From NCBI RefSeq assembly GCF_036206005.1, contig NZ_CP108143.1, positions 6,973,501 through 7,037,500 of the forward strand: DNA of 64,000 bases. The letters run 5' to 3'. Below, piece by piece: positions 57,010 through 64,000 of this stretch (within the stretch, counting starts at the first letter, position 1; the number at the start of each line of letters is the position of its first letter). Below the pieces are notes generated by a model, which searched no databases, was not told the origin of the DNA, and saw nothing but the letters and a program-made list of their open reading frames with translations. This DNA comes from Streptomyces sp. NBC_00178 (GTDB taxonomy: Bacteria > Actinomycetota > Actinomycetes > Streptomycetales > Streptomycetaceae). The translations under genes were made by a program, and so were the position numbers.

Positions 57010-58369
57010 ACTCTACCTCTGCGGCGACCGTGAGTCGACGGTCCTCGACTGCCGGAACGCTCTCCGCGTGGACACCGGCGGGGGCCGCCGTCCCTGCCGC
57101 CGGCTCCGCCCGGCGGCCGCTGCGCAGCAGCCCGGGAAGCGCCACGAGCGCGAGCACGATGACCGCCGCACCGTACTCCCTCGCGGTCTGCACCAGACCG
57201 CCGTGCACCACGAGGACGCCGCCGATCACGGCCGGCAGGCCCAGACCCAGGTAGCACACCACGTAGAGGAGGGACAGCACCCCGGCGCGTTCGTGCAGTT
57301 CGACCTGCGGCATCACGAGCCGGATGCCGCCCTGGAATCCGCCGCCGAAGCCGAAGCCGGAGACCGCGGCGCCGATGAAGAAGCCGACCACGGAGGGTGT
57401 GCCGCCGTGCCCGGCGGCTATCGAGACCACGGTGATCACCACGCCGATGACCAGGGTGCTCACTCCGATCAGCATGACCTGTCGCGTCTCCCTGGTCCGC
57501 AGGACCAGCACGGACAGCCCGGCGGACCCGGCGAGTACGAACAGCGGCAGGCCGCCCCACACCACGGAGGTGGAGTGCACCAGGGTCCGGGTGATGGCCG
57601 GCCCCAGCGCTCCGTAGAGACCGGTCAGCGCCCAGACCGCGAACAGGACGGGCGCCGCGATCACCACGGACGCGCGCGCGGACCTGGGCAGCTTGATCTC
57701 GGGCACCAGGCTGGCCAGCGCACCCGGCTTACGGCTCGCGGTCTCACGCAGTCGCAGGACGGCGAGCGCCTGGAGCACGAACACCCCGAGCAGGACGAAG
57801 TACACGAGACGGGTCGGCCCGGGCAGGTACTGAACGATCAGCCCGGACACCAGGGCGCCGCTGGCCGTGCCCATCGTGGGCGCCAGGGAGTTCAGGAAGC
57901 CCCCCTTGCGGGGGTTGATGTCGAGCATGCCGGCGCCGAGGGCACCGACCGCGGCGCCCGTGCTCACGCCTTGGACGACACGGGCGACGAGGAGGGAGCC
58001 CACCCCGTCGGCGGTGGCGAACACGATCATCGCGAGGGCCTGCCCGATGAGGCTGACCAGCAGTACGGGCCGTCGGCCCACGTGGTCGGAGAACTTGCCG
58101 AAGACCAGGAGCGATGCCAGCACGGCGACCGCGTAGACACCGAACACGACGGTGATGGTGATCGGCGAGAAGCCCCAGTGGGCCTGGTAGATCGCGTAGA
58201 GCGGCGTGGGCGCGCTCGACGCGGCCAGCAGCGACACGAGGATCGAGGCGAGCAGGGCCAGCGACGCGGCGGGCCCCATGGCCCTCCCGCGCGGCGCGGC
58301 GTGCGCCGGCGTGCGCCCGGCCGTGTTGATGGAAGGGGCCGCTCGGCGAGCGACGGACGCGGTTCTCAT
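57008..58369 (-). CDS. MFS transporter
   Basis: A 453-residue major-facilitator protein with about 12 helices. ILVSLLAASSAPTPLYAIYQ and HWGFSPITITVVFGVYAVAV begin the transport domain; FGKFSDHVGRRPVLLVSLI is the helix 2-3 loop signature. The C-terminal tail is polar (about 40 residues). Its start, 58369, follows GAGGGTGATCC. It precedes the TetR gene and shares its operator, so it is probably induced by a substrate of the pump. Confidence 0.9.
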   Translation of the reverse strand: MRTASVARRAAPSINTAGRTPAHAAPRGRAMGPAASLALLASILVSLLAASSAPTPLYAIYQAHWGFSPITITVVFGVYAVAVLASLLVFGKFSDHVGRRPVLLVSLIGQALAMIVFATADGVGSLLVARVVQGVSTGAAVGALGAGMLDINPRKGGFLNSLAPTMGTASGALVSGLIVQYLPGPTRLVYFVLLGVFVLQALAVLRLRETASRKPGALASLVPEIKLPRSARASVVIAAPVLFAVWALTGLYGALGPAITRTLVHSTSVVWGGLPLFVLAGSAGLSVLVLRTRETRQVMLIGVSTLVIGVVITVVSIAAGHGGTPSVVGFFIGAAVSGFGFGGGFQGGIRLVMPQVELHERAGVLSLLYVVCYLGLGLPAVIGGVLVVHGGLVQTAREYGAAVIVLALVALPGLLRSGRRAEPAAGTAAPAGVHAESVPAVEDRRLTVAAEVE

Positions 58370-58407
58370 GGATCACCCTCGGTGCTCGGCGGATAGGATG
58401 ACCCCAT

Positions 58408-58427
58408 ACTAGACAGGTCTGTCTAGT
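58408..58427 (-). promoter_or_regulatory. Operator ACTAGACAG-GT-CTGTCTAGT, MFS promoter
   Basis: A 20-base palindrome with perfect 9-base arms, 39 bases upstream of the MFS start. GTCAAC, 17 bases, TATGGG forms the promoter that it covers. From here to 58636 no gene is recognised. Confidence 0.75.
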
Positions 58428-58636
58428 TGACGGGCGCCTTCGAGCTGTGAGCCGCGTCGCACGGTGATCCACCCCCTCACATCCGTCGCTCCCCGCGTCC
58501 GGCCCCACCCGTTCCGTCACCTCGCTTCGGCGGCGGGGAGCGCCTGCCGTGCGACCGGTCACCGCCGGTGCACCGGTGGTGCGGAACGGGTTGCGTTCCG
58601 ATGTGCGTGCCTGCCGGAGACACCTGGCACAGGAAC

Positions 58637-58679
58637 GCCCGTGGGCGCGGCACACGGATGGTGTGCCGCGCCCACGGGC
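58637..58679 (-). terminator. Terminator after the ABC operon
   Basis: A perfect 19-bp stem (58637-58655 with 58661-58679) with loop GGATG, about 50 bases beyond the permease stop. Confidence 0.8.
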
Positions 58680-58727
58680 CGCTCCCGCACCCATTCGCGA
58701 CGTCGGCGGGTGCCGGTCCTGCGCCGC

Positions 58728-59759
58728 TTACGGCCGGACCGAGGCGGCCTTGCGGGACCTGCCGCTGAACCCGTTGCGTACCCACCAGGCGGAGACGGCG
58801 ACGAGCACGACCGCGAGCAACACGCAGATGCCCGTCGTCGCCCACTGCAGGGGCCAGAGGTCCGAGACGGGGTGGAACTCGGCCCAGCGCCCCGAGATGC
58901 CGTGGGAGCCGAGACACGGCCCGGGGTCCTTGGCGGCGAAGCACTCCCAGGCTTCGGGTACGCGCCTGCCGTCCGGCGACAGCGGCCCGTCGGCCACGAG
59001 CCACGCGTTGTCGGGGACCGGAGGTGTGACGGTGTGCTGGGCGGTGGCCGTGTGCCGGGGCGGGAGATGGGGGCGGGCCCACTCGATCACCGCGAAGAGG
59101 CCGCCCCCGAGCGCGAGTGTGGCACCCATGGCGAGGACCGTACGGCGCAGGTAGAGACCCAGGGTCACTCCCAGCAGGTAGATCAGGACACCCAGACCGA
59201 CGACGACGGGCCCCACCCCGTAGAAGGGGTACCAGTACTGCCACTGACGGTATCCGGCCGTCTCGGCGATCGGGTGCCACCACCAGGTCATCGCCGCCGC
59301 CATCACACCGCTGATGACCACGACCATGGCGAGGGGCACGCACAGCTTCGCCATGAACCAGCGCATGCGGGTGACGGACTGCGTGGCCACCGTGCGGTAC
59401 GTCCCGGACTCCAGTTCCTGCGCGAGCTGCGGCCCGCCGAGGAACAGGCCGAACAGGAACGGAAGCAGGAGCATGGCCTGCAGCGGGCGCCGGATCGGGT
59501 TCTGGTAGTCGTTCTGGAACGCCACCAGCTTCCGTACGCAGTCGATGGAGTCCGCGTGCGCGTGACAGTCCTGCAGGTGCTGCGCGCCGGCCGCCGCGGC
59601 CACGTTCTGGTGCTGCACGACGGCATACACCGCGAGTGCTGCCGCGGCTGCGAGCCCGAGCCAGAAGGCGGTGCGGTTCTGCCGCCAGATCAACCAGGTC
59701 AGCCCGCTCAGCCGCGGGCGGCGGGAGCGCTCTCGTGTCCGTGGGGCGTTGGTGCTCAT
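58728..59759 (-). CDS. ABC transporter permease
   Basis: A 343-residue membrane protein with about six helices, of the ABC-2-like type seen beside YtrB-like ATPases. LTWLIWRQNRTAFWLGLAAA is the first helix; FLGGPQLAQELESGTYRTVA precedes RMRWFMAKLCVPLAMVVVIS; a large extracellular loop contains CFAAKDPGPCLGSHG with two Cys that could form a disulfide. Its ATG overlaps the ATPase stop in ATGA. Substrate unknown; such pairs export lipids, peptides or antibiotics. Confidence 0.85.
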   Translation of the reverse strand: MSTNAPRTRERSRRPRLSGLTWLIWRQNRTAFWLGLAAAAALAVYAVVQHQNVAAAAGAQHLQDCHAHADSIDCVRKLVAFQNDYQNPIRRPLQAMLLLPFLFGLFLGGPQLAQELESGTYRTVATQSVTRMRWFMAKLCVPLAMVVVISGVMAAAMTWWWHPIAETAGYRQWQYWYPFYGVGPVVVGLGVLIYLLGVTLGLYLRRTVLAMGATLALGGGLFAVIEWARPHLPPRHTATAQHTVTPPVPDNAWLVADGPLSPDGRRVPEAWECFAAKDPGPCLGSHGISGRWAEFHPVSDLWPLQWATTGICVLLAVVLVAVSAWWVRNGFSGRSRKAASVRP

Positions 59760-60703
59760 GCCGCCACCTCGCTGCCGTCGGCGACCCGCGCGCTCGGAGC
59801 GAGCAGAGCCGGTGCGTCGGGTGCGCGCAGGTATCCGATCACGAGTTCCTCGAGCGTGGGAGGGGGGAGGCCAGGGTCGTGCGACGCTGCCGGACCGGTC
59901 CGGACCAGTGAGGTGATCCGGCCGTCCCCGCCGGACGTCGCTATCACCGTGTGTCCTTCGAGATCCTTCCGGTGGCGCTCGTGATCGGGGGAGTCGGTGG
60001 TGAGCCGGCGGTGCTGGGCGAGGAGGGTGTCCACCTCACCGGCCAGACGCACGGTGCCGCTGTTGACCAGCACGAGGTAGTCGCAGGCGCTCTCCAACTC
60101 GGAGACCAGGTGCGAGGACATCACGACGGTCGAGCCGTTCTTCCGGGCCTCCGCCTGCAGGAGATCCGTCATCTGATGGCGCACCAGGGGGTCCAGATCG
60201 GCCATGGGCTCGTCCAGGAGCATCAGCCGGGGCCGCTTGCCCAGGGCCAGGGCGAAGGCGACTCGGGTGGACTGCCCGCCCGAGAGCGTGCCGACGCGGG
60301 CACTCATGGGGATGTTGCCGGCTTCGATGACCGCCTCGGCCGTCTCCTGGTGCCACGTGGGATTGAGCTCTCGCCCCATCCGGAGGATCTCGTGCACCCG
60401 GAAGCGGGGGTAGAGGGCCTTCTGCTGGCTGAGGAAGGCGGTACCCTCGCGCGCTTCGGCGCTGCCCGGATGGTGCCCGGAGACCGTGATCGCGCCGTCG
60501 GTGGGCTCGATCAGGTTCGCGGCCATGGACAGAAGGGTGGTCTTTCCGGCGCCGTTGGGGCCGACCAGCGCGCAGATGCGTCCGGCGGGGAGGCGGAAGG
60601 AGGTGTCGCGCAGCGCCCACCCGCGCCGGTAGCGCCGTCCGAGGCCGACGGCCTCGATCGCTGGGACGCGGAGGGCCCCTTGGCCCCTGGGTGAATCGGT
60701 CAT
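59756..60703 (-). CDS. ABC transporter ATP-binding protein
   Basis: A 315-residue ATPase. Walker A GPNGAGKTTLLSMAANLIEP at about residue 50; Q-loop AFLSQQKALYP; signature LSGGQSTRVAFALAL; Walker B RLMLLDEPMADLDPL; H-loop MSSHLVSELESACDY. The C-terminal extension of about 90 residues (DHERHRKDLEGHTVIATSGG onward) is of the kind found with this permease class. ATG 60703 follows GGTGAAT, only a fair ribosome site. First gene of the two-gene operon; no GntR regulator, the usual partner of such operons, is adjacent. Confidence 0.9.
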   Translation of the reverse strand: MTDSPRGQGALRVPAIEAVGLGRRYRRGWALRDTSFRLPAGRICALVGPNGAGKTTLLSMAANLIEPTDGAITVSGHHPGSAEAREGTAFLSQQKALYPRFRVHEILRMGRELNPTWHQETAEAVIEAGNIPMSARVGTLSGGQSTRVAFALALGKRPRLMLLDEPMADLDPLVRHQMTDLLQAEARKNGSTVVMSSHLVSELESACDYLVLVNSGTVRLAGEVDTLLAQHRRLTTDSPDHERHRKDLEGHTVIATSGGDGRITSLVRTGPAASHDPGLPPPTLEELVIGYLRAPDAPALLAPSARVADGSEVAA

Positions 60704-61020
60704 GACGTACTGGCCTGTGGTCTTTCCGTAGGTGATGGCGCGGGGGAGGCCGGGGGCATCCCGTGGATGCGGCTCGCCGGACGGGGCCGGGGCCGGTGCT
60801 GTTGTGCTCGGACGGCCCGCGCCCGCCGGGGACTTAGGGACAGCCCTCGGTTCGCGTGCATGCGACGAGGCCGCGGAGCAGGCGCGGATATCGCGGATGC
60901 CGATCAGGAGAAGGCCGCGATCCGTGCCGTGGCCGCGAGACGACCGGTCCGGAGTTCCGGTCGGGACCGGTGAAAGGCCACGGCTCGTGCCGGAGGCTGT
61001 CCGTTCGGCGGCCACTGGTA
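60704..61020. other. Upstream region of the ABC operon
   Basis: No recognisable gene; presumed promoter of the ABC operon not resolved. Confidence 0.4.
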
Positions 61021-61122
61021 CGTGTCCATGTGCGGGCGACACTCGTGGGTGTCCGAGTGCGGGCGCCGCTCATGCGTGTCCGGGTGCGGGCGCCCGCACC
61101 CGGACACGCATGAGCGGCGCCC
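61021..61122. repeat. Tandem 30-base repeats ending in a 62-bp perfect palindrome
   Basis: Three diverged units sharing GTGTCC-N2-GTGCGGGCG start at 61022, 61050 and about 61076. The last is the core of a perfect palindrome with 31-base arms (61061-61091 and 61092-61122, no spacer). It lies 13 bases beyond the stop of the minus-strand small membrane protein, so it works as a terminator. Confidence 0.8.
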
Positions 61123-61134
61123 CAACTCCTCGCC

Positions 61135-61401
61135 TCAGCCGCGTGTTTGCGTACGGCCGGCCGACGCGTGCCGCTGGACCAGTGCCGCCACGGCGAGGAA
61201 GGCTCCGCCGACGGCCAGCCCGGCCACCGCGCCGAGCCCGGGAACGTTCAGCAGGTGCAGTGCCACGTGGGCCCAGGCCCGCTCCAGGATGTGCACAGCC
61301 GCGAACACGGTGACGAACAGTCCCGTGACGGCCAGCAGGACCGCGGGGATTCCGGCCCGCATGAAATCTTCGGAAAGCTTCTTGAGGTTCATGTCCGTCA
61401 C
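61135..61401 (-). CDS. Small hypothetical membrane protein (88 aa)
   Basis: An 88-residue protein (85 from ATG 61392) with two membrane helices: AGIPAVLLAVTGLFVTVFAA, and VPGLGAVAGLAVGGAFLAVA, joined by HILERAWAHVALHLLN. A positively charged tail (VQRHASAGRTQTRG) follows. I do not recognise a family. GTG 61401 or ATG 61392 may be the start; neither has a strong ribosome site. A stand-alone gene ended by the unusual palindrome. Confidence 0.6.
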   Translation of the reverse strand: MTDMNLKKLSEDFMRAGIPAVLLAVTGLFVTVFAAVHILERAWAHVALHLLNVPGLGAVAGLAVGGAFLAVAALVQRHASAGRTQTRG

Positions 61402-61700
61402 GCTAATGATCTGGTGAGGTGGCGGACTTCGGCCATTGGTACGCGCAGTTCGCAGACCAAGGGCGCATGGGTGTGCGGGATTTCTATACTTTGGTAGGCG
61501 GAGGCTGCGCCGATTTCCTCATCGGAGCGGTGCGGGACCGCGGCCCCGGGCTCGTGAGCGGGGCGGTACCGGTGGCAGGTCGCCCCTGCGGGCGGCTGCA
61601 CGGCCCCTCCGCCGCCCGCGCCCGCCCAGCACGGTGGGTGGCTCGCCGGCCGGTGACCGCAGCCGGGCCGAGGGGCTGTGCATGACGCGTCGGCCCATCC
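61402..61700. other. Intergenic region
   Basis: An 88-codon plus-strand frame (61419-61685) is the only candidate; its second half is Arg/Pro/Ala-rich and it has no clear ribosome site, so it is not called. CGGTGACCGCAGCC occurs here at about 61650 and again at about 61777. Confidence 0.4.
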
Positions 61701-61720
61701 ATGTGCTTGACAAAGCAAAT
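61701..61720 (+). promoter_or_regulatory. Operator ATGTGC-N8-GCAAAT, FAD monooxygenase promoter
   Basis: Spacer TTGACAAA contains a consensus -35 TTGACA; 17 bases on is TTTACT. Same site class as at 23764, 29431 and 53366. Confidence 0.6.
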
Positions 61721-61838
61721 ATATACAGATTTACTTTCCCGGACAAGCATTGCCGACGGGGTGCGGTCACCGACCGGTGACCGCAGCCCAGCGGCCAATC
61801 CGGCGGCCGCGCGGCCACCACCAGGCGGAGGAGTGAAG

Positions 61839-63230
61839 GTGGCTGAATCGCCCGTCGCCGTGTTCGACCGGCTGGTCCGGCAGGACGCGTCGGGTTCCAC
61901 GCCGGTCCTGTTCGACACGGCCTGCGTGCTCGGTGGGAGTGTCGCCGGTCTTCTGGCCGCCCGGATCCTCGCCGACCACGCCACCGAGGTGCTGGTCATC
62001 GAGCGGGACGAGGCCGACGTGACCGGGCGGGCGCGGGCAGGTGTTCCGCACGACCGGCAGGCCCACGTGGTGATGCCGGGCGGGCTCGCACTGATGGAAC
62101 GCTGGCTGCCCGGCATCACGGAGGAGATGCGCGAGAACGGCGGAGTCCTCGTCACCCCGGACGGGATGGACCTCTTCGTCGACGGAGTCGAGCAGGTGCG
62201 CACCGGCGAAGGGCGCATGCTTCTCTCCAGCCGCCCCTTCCTGGAATCGGCTTTGCGCCGCCGCGTACTCGGCCTGCCCAACGTCTCGGCCGTCACGGCA
62301 CAGGTGACGGGTCTCGTGTACCGGGGCGACGCGGTGAGCGCCGTCCGGTACGTGGAGGCCGACAGCGAGGACATCCTGCCCGTCGACTTCACCGTGGACG
62401 CGATGGGCCGTTCCAGCAGTCTCTCGGACTGGCTGGACGAAGCGGGCTACAGTCGGCCGTACCAGCAGCGCACGGAGACCGGCATCCACTACGCGACCGC
62501 CGTGTTCGGCGGAACCGCAACGGACACGGACCGGCGACTCACGTCACTCCAGTACCCCCGGTTCGCGGGTCCGGGAGGACTGGCCGCAGGCATGGTCGTG
62601 CCGATCGAGGACGACCTGCGGATGGTCGGCCTGCTCGTCTACGGAGGCAACAGGCCTCCCGGGTCGATCGAGGAATTCCGTGCGCTCTGTGACAGGCTTC
62701 CGGCGCCCTTCGGCAGGGCCGCCGCCGGTGTCGTCGTCCGCGACGTACTGAGATTTCGTCAGGCCACCAGCATACGAAGGGACTTCGGCGGCCTCACGCG
62801 CTTCCCGGCCCGCGTCGTCAGCGTCGGGGACGCGGCGGTGTCCCTCAACGCGAGGTACGCGCAGGGCGTCTCCTCGGCCGCTCTGCACGCGGCCTGCCTG
62901 GCCGACTACCTCGCTCACGACCCCGACCCCGCCCTTCCGGCGGAGCGCTTCTTCGCTTCGCAGAAGGTCGCGACGGACGCGGTATGGGACCCTTCCACGA
63001 GCGCCGACGCCGTACGCACGGACATCCTCCGGGGAGTCGCCGCGGACGAAGAAAGCGAGCAGCAACGGTCCGCGATGGAGCAGCTCGCGCAGGCCGCTCT
63101 GACCGACCGTACGACAGCCGACGCGTGCCAGGCGGTCCGGTTCGTGTTGGCCCACCCCGACACCCTGGCCGACCCGGCGCTGATCGAGCGGGCCGTGGCC
63201 GTGAACCAGCGGGCGAGCACGCCTTCATGA
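61839..63230 (+). CDS. FAD-dependent monooxygenase/oxidoreductase
   Basis: A 463-residue flavoprotein. FAD motif ACVLGGSVAGLLAARILADH (about residue 25); VLVIERDEADVTGRARAGVP, HDRQAHVVMPGGLALMERWL, then the GD motif RVVSVGDAAVSLNARYAQGV. These features fit the LasC-epoxidase/FAD-oxidoreductase group that acts on polyethers and small aromatics. GTG 61839 is preferred: GGCGGAGGA lies seven bases upstream. It is followed by a DoxX gene and an alpha/beta hydrolase on the same strand, so an oxidation-then-hydrolysis module is plausible. Confidence 0.85.
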   Translation: MAESPVAVFDRLVRQDASGSTPVLFDTACVLGGSVAGLLAARILADHATEVLVIERDEADVTGRARAGVPHDRQAHVVMPGGLALMERWLPGITEEMRENGGVLVTPDGMDLFVDGVEQVRTGEGRMLLSSRPFLESALRRRVLGLPNVSAVTAQVTGLVYRGDAVSAVRYVEADSEDILPVDFTVDAMGRSSSLSDWLDEAGYSRPYQQRTETGIHYATAVFGGTATDTDRRLTSLQYPRFAGPGGLAAGMVVPIEDDLRMVGLLVYGGNRPPGSIEEFRALCDRLPAPFGRAAAGVVVRDVLRFRQATSIRRDFGGLTRFPARVVSVGDAAVSLNARYAQGVSSAALHAACLADYLAHDPDPALPAERFFASQKVATDAVWDPSTSADAVRTDILRGVAADEESEQQRSAMEQLAQAALTDRTTADACQAVRFVLAHPDTLADPALIERAVAVNQRASTPS

Positions 63231-63411
63231 AGCGCGAACCGCACGGCCCGCCATGAGACCTGCGCCGGCACGGACGGCATGAGCCGACGCGCCGGCGAGG
63301 CAGAACCCACCCTGGCCCGACCCTCAACCGGGACAGGCCCGGTGGGCTTGCGCACAACCCCAGTAACGCATCATTCGCATCCGTCTCACGACACTCCGAG
63401 AAAGAACCATC

Positions 63412-63780
63412 ATGTATATAGCAGCCGTTATCCTCAGCATCCTGCTCGCCCTCGCCGTCCTCGCCGGTGGCGCCCCCAAGGTGCAGCTCAAGGGTGACGT
63501 GCCCGACGGCCTGATCCAGAAGGGCCTCGGCGCCGCCATGGTCCGGTTCATCGGCATGGCCGAGGTCGCTGCCGGCATCGGCCTCGTCGTGGGCATCTGG
63601 TGGCAGCCGCTGGGCATCGCGGCGGCTGCCGGCCTGGCAGTAGTGTTCGTCGGTGCGATCTGCTTCCACGCGAAGTGGGGCGACTACCGGGACAGTGCCA
63701 CCCGCAACGCGGCCATGGCGCCGTTCGTGTTCCTGGTCCTCGCCGCAGCCACCATCGTCACCTTGGCCGCATCGATCTGA
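63412..63780 (+). CDS. DoxX family membrane protein
   Basis: A 122-residue four-helix DoxX-like protein: YIAAVILSILLALAVLAGGA, AAMVRFIGMAEVAAGIGLVV, PLGIAAAAGLAVVFVGAICF and NAAMAPFVFLVLAAATIVTL. DoxX-like proteins occur with quinone- and thiol-oxidising membrane systems. ATG 63412 follows AGAAAGAACC. It lies between the FAD monooxygenase and the alpha/beta hydrolase, 60 bases from the latter, so it is probably co-transcribed with it. Confidence 0.87.
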   Translation: MYIAAVILSILLALAVLAGGAPKVQLKGDVPDGLIQKGLGAAMVRFIGMAEVAAGIGLVVGIWWQPLGIAAAAGLAVVFVGAICFHAKWGDYRDSATRNAAMAPFVFLVLAAATIVTLAASI

Positions 63781-63839
63781 CGGCACGCCCGTTGGACGCC
63801 GGTGCGGACCGGTGAGTCGTCGAGCGAGAAGGAAGACCT

Positions 63840-64000
63840 GTGAAGGAACAACAGATCAGCATCGCCGGGCAGCGGATCACCTACACCGCATCGGCGGGCA
63901 CGGGCCGGACGGTCGTCCTGGTGCACGGGAACTCCTCCTCCAGCCGTGTCTGGCGACACCTGCTCGACGGCCCCTTCGGAGAGCGGTACCGCTGTCTCGC
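63840..64000 (+). CDS. Alpha/beta hydrolase (partial, runs off the window)
   Basis: The first 53 residues of an alpha/beta hydrolase. The N-terminal strand pair (QQISIAGQRITYTASAGTGR) leads to TVVLVHGNSSSSRVWRHLLD, where HGNSSSS is the oxyanion loop. The nucleophile and His lie beyond the window. GTG 63840 has GAAGGAAG upstream. It is in the same direction as, and close to, the DoxX gene. Confidence 0.85.
   Translation, partial: MKEQQISIAGQRITYTASAGTGRTVVLVHGNSSSSRVWRHLLDGPFGERYRCL

Noticed and set aside
61419..61685. An 88-codon plus-strand frame in an otherwise empty stretch
   Set aside because: No ribosome site and an Arg/Pro/Ala-rich second half; treated as chance.

Overview
The window is GC-rich, codes densely on both strands, uses many GTG starts and ends operons with long GC-rich hairpins that mostly lack a U-tract. 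With SigL-type ECF sigma, SARP/AfsR, CGNR, HxlR, GlxA and TDT families it looks like a Streptomyces (or close relative) chromosome, and the gene content suggests an accessory chromosome-arm segment. No rRNA, tRNA, CRISPR array, intact insertion sequence or recognisable polyketide/peptide synthase was seen. Roughly 60 genes are called; most are oxidoreductases, small detoxification enzymes or efflux proteins, each beside a one-component regulator (TetR, MarR, HxlR, ArsR, LysR, GlxA, CGNR).

Layout. 0-6 kb: winged-helix protein, ECF sigma factor, CGNR zinc-finger regulator, a Tat-exported molybdopterin oxidoreductase with its cytochrome b partner, a decayed acetyltransferase and a 64-residue protein. 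6-10 kb: Bax-inhibitor-like membrane protein, a hypothetical protein cut short next to an IS5-type transposase relic, GMC oxidoreductase. 10-14 kb: lipocalin-like protein; aldehyde dehydrogenase/isochorismatase operon with divergent TetR. 14-20 kb: HxlR/SDR pair, methyltransferase, TDT transporter, GlxA/HxlR pair. 20-24 kb: two-component system and a DedA operon. 24-30 kb: MarR plus two tandem luciferase-like flavoenzymes and an F420-reductase-like protein; ArsR/MFS operon; cupin. 30-42 kb: NDH-2-like reductase, FrnE-type DsbA, SARP/NB-ARC regulator, metallo-hydrolase, zinc alcohol dehydrogenase, TetR, WrbA-type quinone reductase, muconolactone-isomerase-like and SnoaL-like proteins, epoxide-hydrolase-like protein. 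42-54 kb: MFS, MarR, glyoxalase, LysR, mercuric-reductase-like flavoprotein, SDR plus nitronate monooxygenase with TetR, SnoaL-like protein, FMN reductase. 54-64 kb: 6-phosphogluconate dehydrogenase, TetR/MFS, ABC exporter, FAD monooxygenase, DoxX and the start of an alpha/beta hydrolase.

The main signal is regulatory. Three inverted-repeat operators recur at promoters tens of kilobases apart. (1) RTCACC-N9-GGTGAY, eight copies, at the CGNR regulator's own start codon, the molybdo-enzyme operon, the 64-residue protein, the epoxide-hydrolase-like gene and the glyoxalase; a -35 TTGAC lies inside several copies. (2) TAGACGACCGGTCGTCTA, upstream of DsbA, WrbA, SDR/nitronate monooxygenase and, in weaker form, alcohol dehydrogenase and two TetR genes whose proteins carry a conserved GC-x-x-GN cysteine where NemR senses electrophiles. 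(3) TTTGC-N8-GCAAA, upstream of the DedA operon, cupin, FMN reductase and FAD monooxygenase. The inference is that the segment holds several overlapping, dispersed stress regulons (electrophile/quinone/oxidant type) instead of one biosynthetic cluster. The sites are read directly; the assignment of regulators to them is inference.
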